Origin: Desulfoferrobacter suflitae
Lineage (GTDB): Bacteria > Desulfobacterota > Syntrophobacteria > Syntrophobacterales > Syntrophobacteraceae
Direction: 5' to 3'
DNA: 64,000 nucleotides
Assembly: GCF_022603395.1 (NCBI RefSeq)
Contig: NZ_JAIBKA010000007.1
Location: forward strand, 1-64,000
Shown here: one piece after another, positions 34,793 through 42,204 of the stretch
Layout of the letters: each line of letters opens with the position of its first letter
How positions within the stretch are numbered: the stretch's first letter is position 1
Notes under the pieces: model-generated
Databases searched by the model: none
What the model saw: the letters and a program-made list of their open reading frames with translations, nothing else
What the model was told of the DNA's origin: nothing
Translations under genes and position numbers: made by a program

Positions 34793-36338
34793 TTCCTATG
34801 AAACTCGTGTCGCTCTGGTGGAAAACGGGCAGATTGCGGAGCTTCATGTGGAGCGCAATTCCGACCGGGGAATTGGCAGCAACATCTACAAGGGACGGGT
34901 AGTGAGGGTACTGCCGGGCATGCAAGCCGCGTTCGTGGACATTGCACTGGAAAAGGCCGCTTTTCTTTATGTCAACGACGTGCATCATCCGCTGGAAGAC
35001 CTGGAGCAGCTTTTTCTGGATTCCTGCGGCAACGGCCACGAACAGGACGAAGCCGAGGAACTGAATGAGTCGCTGGTACTGGACGAGGAAATCAAGGAGG
35101 TCTTGGATCTTCATCCTGAGCATTGCGACGTTCCCATTGAAGACCGCTTGCAGGAAGGGCAGGACATACTGGTGCAGGTGGCCAAGGAGCCCATCGGCCA
35201 CAAAGGGGCGCGGATCACGACGCACATCACGCTGCCCGGACGTCACCTGGTCTTGATGCCCATGATGGACCATGTGGGCGTATCCCGACGGATTGATAAC
35301 GAGAAGGAAAGAAAGCGACTGCGGGAGCTGACTTGCGCCATTAAACCTCCCCATTGCGGATTCATAGTGCGCACGGCGGCGGAAGGAGAAGAGGCGGAAA
35401 AGCTACAGGCTGAGATGGATTTTCTCCTGAAATTGTGGCAGAACATCCAGCGTCGTGCCGAACACGCCCCGGTGCCGTCTCTTGTCTATCAGGAACTGGA
35501 TATTACCTTGCGCGCCGTGCGCGACCTATTCACCAAGGAAGTGGACCGCTTGATCATCGATTCCGAGAGTGAGTATCGCAAGGTCCTGAACTTCATTGAG
35601 ACCTTTACGCCATCACTGCAAAGCGCCGTGGAACTCTATGAAGGAGACGAGCCGGTATTCGACGCGTACGGCATCGAGATGGAAATTCAACGCGCGTTGA
35701 GCAAAAAAATCTGGCTGAAATCAGGAGGGTACATCGTCATAGAGATGACCGAGGCATTGACTGCCATAGACGTCAACACGGGGCGCTACGTGGGCAAACG
35801 CAATCTCGAGGAAACCATCCTCAAGACCAACCTGGAAGCGGTCAAGGAAATTGCCTGTCAACTTCGCCTGCGCAATATGGGCGGCATCATCATCATTGAT
35901 TTTATCGACATGGAAAAGGAAAGCAATCGCGAAAAGGTCTTCAATGCATTGAAGGACGCCATGCGTAAGGACAAGAGCAAGACCAACATCCTGCGCATGT
36001 CTGACCTGGGATTGATTGAGATGACCCGCAAACGCACCAAGGAAAGCATCGGGCGTGTTCTGTGCGAGCCTTGCTTCTACTGCGACGGCGAAGCTTACCT
36101 GAAATCCAAGCAGACGGTCTGCTATGAGATACTGCGGGAACTGGAAAGGGAAAGGAAGGAACTGTTCGGACAGAACATCATGATCTTGGCTCACCCTGAA
36201 GTGGCGGCGCGCTTCTGCGATGAGGAAAGGGTCTACCTCGAACAGGTTGAAGAACGACTGCATGCACGAATATTGGTGAAGGGAGAAGCAAATTTCCATT
36301 TGGAGCAGTATGAGATTACTGTGACCGACAAGAGATGA
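34764..36338 (+). CDS. rng: Ribonuclease G
   Basis: 524 residues of the RNase E/G family. An S1 domain (about 35-150) carries an acidic insertion (HEQDEAEELNESLVLDEEIK). The catalytic Asp pair lies in ALTAIDVNTGRYVG and IIIIDFIDME. The Zn-link reads CEPCFYC. Start at 34764 with GGAGGAAAACGAGG upstream. It matures 5' ends of rRNA and cleaves mRNA. Confidence 0.94.
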   Translation: MSIELIINANSYETRVALVENGQIAELHVERNSDRGIGSNIYKGRVVRVLPGMQAAFVDIALEKAAFLYVNDVHHPLEDLEQLFLDSCGNGHEQDEAEELNESLVLDEEIKEVLDLHPEHCDVPIEDRLQEGQDILVQVAKEPIGHKGARITTHITLPGRHLVLMPMMDHVGVSRRIDNEKERKRLRELTCAIKPPHCGFIVRTAAEGEEAEKLQAEMDFLLKLWQNIQRRAEHAPVPSLVYQELDITLRAVRDLFTKEVDRLIIDSESEYRKVLNFIETFTPSLQSAVELYEGDEPVFDAYGIEMEIQRALSKKIWLKSGGYIVIEMTEALTAIDVNTGRYVGKRNLEETILKTNLEAVKEIACQLRLRNMGGIIIIDFIDMEKESNREKVFNALKDAMRKDKSKTNILRMSDLGLIEMTRKRTKESIGRVLCEPCFYCDGEAYLKSKQTVCYEILRELERERKELFGQNIMILAHPEVAARFCDEERVYLEQVEERLHARILVKGEANFHLEQYEITVTDKR

Positions 36339-36357
36339 AAGGACTTGCAACGATCCA

Positions 36358-38133
36358 GTGAATATACCTATTTCTATCCGTGATTACATGCAACAACACC
36401 AATTATTGCGGTGGGCGCTGTACAGTGTAGTGATCGGAATAGTGAGCGGATTGGGTGCCTGCACCTTTTTCTTATGCCTCGAATGGATGAAGTACTTCAC
36501 TTTCGAATTTCTCGCCGGCTACGATTATCTTAAGCCCGCCGGTGAGCAGCTCGTTGAAATCACTTCCACAAGCTCCTTCAACCCTTGGGTTTTATTCCTT
36601 CTTCCCGTCATCGGTGGATTGCTGTCCGGCTTTCTGGTGTACACGTGGGCGCCGGAAGCCGAAGGGCATGGAACCGATGCCCTGATTGACGCCTTCCATA
36701 ACAAACAGGGTGTGATCCGCACACGCGTGCCTTATATCAAAGGTCTCGCCTCCCTGATCACACTGGCGACCGGGGGCAGTGCCGGCCGTGAAGGCCCCAT
36801 CGCTCAAATCGGAGCCGGTTTTGGCTCGTGGCTCGGACGCACGTTTCAGTTGAGCGTGCGCGACCGACGTTTGCTGCTGCTGGCTGGATGTGCCGGCGGC
36901 CTTGGTGCCATTTTTCGAGCCCCTCTGGGCGGAGCCCTGACGTCCATTGAAGTGTTGTACAGTGAAGATTTTGAAACAGAAGGGATCGTGCTGTGCATCG
37001 TCTCATCGGTCGTGGCCAACTCCATCTTCACCTACCTGTTCGGCAACCAGCCCATATTTGCCATCCCCACCATAAGCTTTGGGCATCCCCTGGAGTTGTT
37101 GTTTTATGCGATTCTTGGCCTGGTCTGTGTGCCATTCGGCTATGTCTACGTAAAAACTTTTTATGGCCTGCGCGATCATTTTTTTCGTAAGCTGCGGCTC
37201 AAAAGGGTTCTGATTCCCGCTTTGGGAGGGCTTGGCGTAGGGCTGATAGGTCTATGGCGTCCTGAGGTGTTGAGTGGCGGCTACGGTGTTATTCAGGAAG
37301 CCCTCAAGGGCAATCTGCCCGTTGTTCTGATGATGAACCTGGCCTTGCTCAAGATCATTGCCACCTCTTTTACCATCTCTTCCGGGGGGAGTGGCGGCGT
37401 CTTTGGACCGTCCTTGTTTATCGGCGCAATGCTGGGGGGAGTGGTCGGGCAAATCAGCCACGGCTGGTTCCCGGGTATCGTGACCGATCCGGGAGCATTC
37501 GCCCTGGTTGGCATGGGTGCTTTTTTTGCCGGTGTGGCCAAGGCACCTATTGGCGCCCTGATCATGGTCGCTGAAATGACCGGAGGCTACGCCGTCGTCG
37601 TGCCCCTGATGTTCACCTCGGTGGTGGCACTTCTCCTGTCCCAGCGCTGGTCCCTGTATGAGAAGCAGGTGCACAATAAATTTCAATCCCCGGCCCATCG
37701 CAATGACGCTGTCATCAACATACTCCAGACCATGACGGTGAGAGACATTTATCGAGAGGATGCGCCCGTCACCAGCCTGCCCGAGGATATGACGTTTGCT
37801 ACCCTGAAGCGCATGCTCACGCGTACAGAAGAATCATTCTTCCCGGTGGTGGACGATCACTTTCACCTGCGCGGCATTTTGTCGCTGCCCAACCTGCACG
37901 CCATTTTGTTCGAGGATCAACTGTCCGACCTCCTGGTGGTCGGTGAGTTGGCTACACCTCCCGTCAGCGTGCGGCTGGATGAGACTCTCTACGATGCGCT
38001 GGTGAAGTTTCTGCAATCGGGATACGGCCGTGTGCCTATAGTGGATGACGAAACCGGCCTGAAAGGTTTGCTGCGTCTGAGCGAACTGATGGCTGCCTAC
38101 CATCGAGAAATTCTCAAGCTTAAGGAAGAGTGA
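36358..38133 (+). CDS. ClC-type chloride channel/transporter with CBS domains
   Basis: 591 residues from a GTG start; an ATG 30 nt in is an alternative. Ion-pathway motifs are GGSAGREGPIAQIG (gating Glu present, as in H+/Cl- exchangers) and GSGGVFGPSLFIGAM. About ten membrane helices span 15-435. A C-terminal CBS pair (MTVRDIYREDAPVTSLPEDM and ATPPVSVRLDETLYDALVKF) may sense adenine nucleotides or ionic strength. Confidence 0.9.
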   Translation: MNIPISIRDYMQQHQLLRWALYSVVIGIVSGLGACTFFLCLEWMKYFTFEFLAGYDYLKPAGEQLVEITSTSSFNPWVLFLLPVIGGLLSGFLVYTWAPEAEGHGTDALIDAFHNKQGVIRTRVPYIKGLASLITLATGGSAGREGPIAQIGAGFGSWLGRTFQLSVRDRRLLLLAGCAGGLGAIFRAPLGGALTSIEVLYSEDFETEGIVLCIVSSVVANSIFTYLFGNQPIFAIPTISFGHPLELLFYAILGLVCVPFGYVYVKTFYGLRDHFFRKLRLKRVLIPALGGLGVGLIGLWRPEVLSGGYGVIQEALKGNLPVVLMMNLALLKIIATSFTISSGGSGGVFGPSLFIGAMLGGVVGQISHGWFPGIVTDPGAFALVGMGAFFAGVAKAPIGALIMVAEMTGGYAVVVPLMFTSVVALLLSQRWSLYEKQVHNKFQSPAHRNDAVINILQTMTVRDIYREDAPVTSLPEDMTFATLKRMLTRTEESFFPVVDDHFHLRGILSLPNLHAILFEDQLSDLLVVGELATPPVSVRLDETLYDALVKFLQSGYGRVPIVDDETGLKGLLRLSELMAAYHREILKLKEE

Positions 38134-38171
38134 CGCGACACGGAACCGTTCACGAGAAGAGAGGGAGAACA

Positions 38172-39497
38172 ATGCAGTGGGAACGATCCGAACAGCTCTA
38201 CAAGGAAGCCTGCCAATGGATTCCTGGAGGCGTCAACAGCCCGGTGCGATCTGCCAGGGCCGTAGGGATGACGCCGATTTTTGTCAAGCAGGCCAGTGGC
38301 TGCAAGATTATAGACGAGGATGGCAATAGCTACATCGACTATGTTTGTTCCTGGGGGCCTTTGATTGCCGGCCACGCCCATCCCAAAGTAGTTGAAGCCA
38401 TAAAAACGGCAGCCAACCGTGGGACTTCATACGGAATTCCCACCAGAGTGGAGAACGAGATGGCGCGCAAAGTGGTCGAAATGGTGCCGTCCATCGAACT
38501 GCTGCGCATGGTCAATTCCGGTACCGAAGCGACCATGAGCGCCATACGCCTGGCACGAGGCTACACCGGCAGGAACCGGATCATAAAATTCAACGGTTGC
38601 TACCACGGCCACTGGGATTGTCTGCTCGTGCAATCCGGCTCAGGACTGGCCACTTTCGGGATCCCCGGCTGCCCGGGAGTACCCGATGCAATCGTGCAGC
38701 ATACCCACTCATTGCCCTACAATGACTTGGCCGAGGTTGACAAGGCAATGGCCGCATTTGGCGGAGAAGTCGCCGCCATCATAGTCGAGCCGGTGGCCGG
38801 CAACATGGGCGTCGTCCCGCCGTCCGAGGGATATCTTGAGGGGTTGCGCAGGTTATGCGATGAGCATGGGGCTGTGCTCATTTTCGACGAAGTCATCACC
38901 GGTTTTCGCTTGTCTGCCGGCGGAGCCCAAGCCTTGTATGGAGTCGTTCCAGACATGACCTGCCTGGGCAAGATCATCGGGGGAGGTCTGCCGGTTGGCG
39001 CCTACGGCGGCAAAAGAGAGATCATGGAGCACATGGCACCTGTGGGCAAAGTCTATCAGGCGGGCACCCTCTCGGGCAACCCCCTGGCCATGAGTGCCGG
39101 CTTGGCTACGCTTGATCTGCTCAGCGATCCCGGCGTTTACGCAGAACTCGAGGAAAAGGCGGCGTATCTCGCCGAAGGCCTCACAAAAGCCGCTGCCAAG
39201 GCAGGTGTAGCAACTACTCTCAATCGCGTCGGTTCCATGGGGTGCGGATTTTTCACCGGCACCCGCGTACGTGATTTTGACAGTGCCATGAAGGCCGACA
39301 CCCAGGCGTACAGCGTTTTTTTTCAAGAAATGCTCAAGCGCGGAGTTTATCTGGCCCCATCACAGTTTGAGGCTTTTTTCATAAGCACGGCACATGAGCG
39401 GAGGCATTTGGATGCAACGATTGCCGCCGCAGAAGAAGCGTTTGTGCGGGTAAAGCAGCATTACCAAACGGCCGGCGAGAAAAAAACGTTGACTTGA
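38172..39497 (+). CDS. hemL: Glutamate-1-semialdehyde 2,1-aminomutase
   Basis: 441 residues. It makes 5-aminolevulinate from glutamate-1-semialdehyde, the step after HemA (54-55.6 kb). Motifs: WIPGGVNSPVRS, NSGTEATMSAIRLARG, LIFDEVITGFR, and the PLP Lys in CLGKIIGGGLPVGAYGG. GAGGGAG precedes the ATG at 38172. The F0 genes follow 24 nt downstream. Confidence 0.95.
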   Translation: MQWERSEQLYKEACQWIPGGVNSPVRSARAVGMTPIFVKQASGCKIIDEDGNSYIDYVCSWGPLIAGHAHPKVVEAIKTAANRGTSYGIPTRVENEMARKVVEMVPSIELLRMVNSGTEATMSAIRLARGYTGRNRIIKFNGCYHGHWDCLLVQSGSGLATFGIPGCPGVPDAIVQHTHSLPYNDLAEVDKAMAAFGGEVAAIIVEPVAGNMGVVPPSEGYLEGLRRLCDEHGAVLIFDEVITGFRLSAGGAQALYGVVPDMTCLGKIIGGGLPVGAYGGKREIMEHMAPVGKVYQAGTLSGNPLAMSAGLATLDLLSDPGVYAELEEKAAYLAEGLTKAAAKAGVATTLNRVGSMGCGFFTGTRVRDFDSAMKADTQAYSVFFQEMLKRGVYLAPSQFEAFFISTAHERRHLDATIAAAEEAFVRVKQHYQTAGEKKTLT

Positions 39498-39521
39498 GGA
39501 TAGGGCTGTGCTAGGACGTCT

Positions 39522-39767
39522 GTGAACATTTACACGAAGTCTGACATGAAAGAAGACACCAAAAAGCTGCTCAAGCAATTGGGCATTGCCAGTACACTGG
39601 GATTCCAGGTCGCCTTTGCCATCTTTATCGGTTTGGGAATTGGAGTGTGGCTGGATTCACGGTTTAACACTTTCCCATGGCTGGCACTTGTTTTCATGAT
39701 ATTCGGCGTTATTGCGGGCTTCTTGAACTACTATCGCTTTATCAAGAGGCAGCAGAGGGACAATTAG
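39522..39767 (+). CDS. atpZ: AtpZ-type F0 assembly/ion-channel protein
   Basis: 81 residues with two membrane helices (IASTLGFQVAFAIFIGLGIG, WLALVFMIFGVIAGFLNYYR). It starts at GTG 39522 with AGGA upstream; an ATG at 39546 lacks such a site. First gene of the F0 operon in many Desulfobacterota. Confidence 0.8.
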   Translation: MNIYTKSDMKEDTKKLLKQLGIASTLGFQVAFAIFIGLGIGVWLDSRFNTFPWLALVFMIFGVIAGFLNYYRFIKRQQRDN

Positions 39768-39783
39768 AAAGTCAGAGAACTGG

Positions 39784-40182
39784 TTGAGATTACTTACGGA
39801 CGAAAGGCTCCTGCGGCGTATCGAATGGACAAACATCGGCCTGTTGGTAGCAGCAACTCTTGGGGCGTGGCTGTTTTTCTCTTACACTATTGCTTTCGGA
39901 GTTCTCCTGGGCGGAGCCATTGCCACCGCCAGCTTTCAGATACTCAAGTGGCAGCTGAGAAGGGCGTTTCAGAGTGCAGGTAATGTTCCCCGTAAAGGGG
40001 GGCTGTTCGTCACTTACTATCTGCGCTTCCTAATAACACTTTTTATAATTTTTGCGGTGATTTACTATGGTTGGGCCAACCCCATCGCGCTACTCGCGGG
40101 TTTGTCCCTGGTGGTTTTGAGTATTGCAGCGGTTGGGGCGCATGAGTTTTTACTGATGCAGGTGAGAAAAGGGGGAAGGTAG
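39784..40182 (+). CDS. atpI: ATP synthase subunit I
   Basis: 132 residues from TTG at 39784, with four predicted membrane helices. It sits between atpZ and atpB and ends 3 nt before atpB. AtpI aids c-ring assembly. Sequence conservation is low, so the call rests on position and topology. Confidence 0.75.
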   Translation: MRLLTDERLLRRIEWTNIGLLVAATLGAWLFFSYTIAFGVLLGGAIATASFQILKWQLRRAFQSAGNVPRKGGLFVTYYLRFLITLFIIFAVIYYGWANPIALLAGLSLVVLSIAAVGAHEFLLMQVRKGGR

Positions 40183-40185
40183 CGT

Positions 40186-40908
40186 ATGGAGCACCCGGTA
40201 TTGTTTTTGAATGTGTTATTTGAAAAGTTGGGCCTGCCGGTAGTCGCCAGTGCGGGTGAGGCCAAGACGTTCACGCAACTCGTGCTGTTGCCGCATGTCA
40301 CTTACACCTGGGTGGTCATGGCCCTGTTGCTCATCCTTGGCGCAATGGCTGCCAAGCGTCTTGAGATGGTTCCCAGAGGGGGACAGAATTTCTTTGAAAC
40401 GGTGATTGTCGGGATCGAAAATTTCATGATCGACATCACCGGGGAAGAGGGGCGATTCGCTTTTCCACTCATTGCCACCCTGGGATTTTTCATTCTGGTG
40501 AGCAACTACATGGGAATGGTCCCCGGCTTTTTTGCACCAACTGCAAGCATCAATACGACTTTGGCGTGTGCTTTGATCGTTGTCGTTTACACGCACATTA
40601 TCGGCGTCAAGTTTCACGGGGTCAAATACATCAAACACTTCATGGGCCCCATTTGGTGGCTTACCCCGCTGATCATGCCCATCGAGCTCATCGGTCATTT
40701 TGCTCGCGTTCTCAGCCTCTCGATACGTCTTTTCGGCAACGTTATGGGTGAAGAACTGGTATTGGCCATTCTCTTTTTCCTGGCGGGGCTCTATCTGGCG
40801 CCGCTGCCAATGATGTTTCTCGGTCTGTTCACCGGTTTCATCCAAGCCTTCATCTTTTGCTTACTGTCGATGATGTATTTTGCCGGAGCAATCGAGGAAG
40901 CGCATTAA
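40186..40908 (+). CDS. atpB: ATP synthase F0 subunit a
   Basis: 240 residues, multi-pass. The conserved stator Arg lies in ARVLSLSIRLFGNVMGEELV, and FIQAFIFCLLSMMYFAGAIE closes the proton or sodium half-channel. N-terminal part FLNVLFEKLGLPVV is family-typical. Confidence 0.95.
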   Translation: MEHPVLFLNVLFEKLGLPVVASAGEAKTFTQLVLLPHVTYTWVVMALLLILGAMAAKRLEMVPRGGQNFFETVIVGIENFMIDITGEEGRFAFPLIATLGFFILVSNYMGMVPGFFAPTASINTTLACALIVVVYTHIIGVKFHGVKYIKHFMGPIWWLTPLIMPIELIGHFARVLSLSIRLFGNVMGEELVLAILFFLAGLYLAPLPMMFLGLFTGFIQAFIFCLLSMMYFAGAIEEAH

Positions 40909-40996
40909 TCCCAGGCGGTAAAGGGTCGAAGGAAGGCCGCGCATATATTTTTTATCAACTCAAATTCTCATTTAACATTCACAAGGAGGAAGATTT

Positions 40997-41374
40997 ATGT
41001 CTAAGAAAGTTGGGTTACTGACAACGCTGTTTCTGCTGGGTCTTGCAACGGTCGCTCTTGCTCAGGAAGGGGCCGGCGCTTCTGAAAAAGTCGAAGGTCT
41101 TCGCTTTTTCCTGTATTCGGCCGTCGCCGCCGGCTTCGGTATCGCCATTGCTGCATTCGGCTGCGGCATCGGCCAGGGCATTGCGGTAAAGAGCTCGGTG
41201 GAAGGTATTGCACGTAACCCTGAGGCTTCCGGAAAGGTAACCGTAACCATGCTGATCGGTCTGGCGATGATCGAATCTCTTTGTATCTACGCTTTGGTTG
41301 TCGCACTGATCCTGATCTACGCCAACCCGGTATCCACATTGATCCAGGGATTCGTTGGTCTAGCCGCTCATTAA
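40997..41374 (+). CDS. atpE: ATP synthase F0 subunit c with leader
   Basis: 125 residues, longer than the usual 75-90 because of an N-terminal signal-like leader ([23 protein letters not shown]). The hairpin has the ion-binding Glu93 (MIESLCIY) and Gln60 (GIGQG). Gln, Glu, Ser94 and Tyr98 match Na+-binding c subunits in kind and spacing (33 residues between Gln and Glu). The Thr that helps hold a water in Ilyobacter is Leu here. AAGGAGGAAG precedes the ATG. Confidence 0.93.
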   Translation: MSKKVGLLTTLFLLGLATVALAQEGAGASEKVEGLRFFLYSAVAAGFGIAIAAFGCGIGQGIAVKSSVEGIARNPEASGKVTVTMLIGLAMIESLCIYALVVALILIYANPVSTLIQGFVGLAAH

Positions 41375-41402
41375 GAACCTTTCGCTTTAGGCAGAAGAAC
41401 AT

Positions 41403-41430
41403 GGCGGGAGTGCCTTGTGGCACTCCCGCC
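41403..41430 (+). terminator. Hairpin after atpE
   Basis: GGCGGGAGTGCC-TTGT-GGCACTCCCGCC, a 12-bp perfect stem, extendable through AGAAC/GTTCT. It lacks a direct T-run, though TTTTTT follows about 30 nt later. It ends or attenuates the F0 operon. Confidence 0.65.
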
Positions 41431-41476
41431 GGTTCTGCGTAGCGAGGGTTCCGGCTGGGCCTTTTTTCGGCCCCAT

Positions 41477-41496
41477 AATGTGAATAATATCACATT
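41477..41496. promoter_or_regulatory. Rex operator
   Basis: AATGTGA-ATAATA-TCACATT is a perfect 7-bp palindrome matching the Rex consensus (TTGTGAA-n4-TTCACAA type). It lies 76 nt before rex, so rex is probably autoregulated by NADH/NAD+. Confidence 0.8.
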
Positions 41497-41571
41497 GTTA
41501 ATGGTTTCAACCAGAGTGCAACTCGGACCTGTGCATCGATCGGCCACAAGCCAGCGATTGAGGGCCAAGCA

Positions 41572-42204
41572 ATGAAATTTGCCAAAATTCCCATGGCGAC
41601 AATCAACCGGCTGTCCATCTACATGCGGACCCTGCAGGATCTGCTTGAAGAGGAGATGGACGTGATTTCCTCTGAGCGATTAGCCAAGCAGTGTGGTGTG
41701 AATCCGGCGCAAATTCGTAAGGACCTGGCCTACTTCGGAGAATTTGGGGTGCGCGGTGTCGGTTACCGGGTGAGTGATTTGATCAACCAGATCAAGGAAA
41801 TCCTCGGCCTTAACCGCAACTGGAACCTGGCCATGGTCGGCCTGGGCAATTTGGGGTCCGCCATGATACGCCATGGCAATTTTATAAAACACGGCTACAT
41901 CTTCACATCGGCGTTTGATGTGGATCCGCAGAAGGTCGGCAAACGCCTGCCAAACGGTCTGATCATCAATCATGTCGATGAGCTGGAAGAAATTGTTAAA
42001 GAGCGCGAGGCCCATATCGGCATCATCGCGACCCCTGCCAGCGCCGCCCAGAGCGTTGCCAATCAACTGGTTCTGGGAGGAATCAACGGCATTCTGAACT
42101 TTGCACCGGTGCAGATTCAGGTCCCCGACTGTTGCCACGTGGAAAATGTCGATTTCACCATTAAGCTGGATTGTATCGCCTACCACCTCTCCTCTGGCGG
42201 ATAA
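41572..42204 (+). CDS. rex: Redox-sensing repressor Rex
   Basis: 210 residues: winged helix (about 1-80; SSERLAKQCGVNPAQIRKDL, YFGEFGVRGVGY) and a Rossmann domain (AMVGLGNLGSAMIRHGNF). It binds DNA when NADH/NAD+ is low and controls fermentative, respiratory and sulfate-reduction genes. Its 3' end overlaps the convergent uvrA gene by 25 nt. Confidence 0.95.
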   Translation: MKFAKIPMATINRLSIYMRTLQDLLEEEMDVISSERLAKQCGVNPAQIRKDLAYFGEFGVRGVGYRVSDLINQIKEILGLNRNWNLAMVGLGNLGSAMIRHGNFIKHGYIFTSAFDVDPQKVGKRLPNGLIINHVDELEEIVKEREAHIGIIATPASAAQSVANQLVLGGINGILNFAPVQIQVPDCCHVENVDFTIKLDCIAYHLSSGG

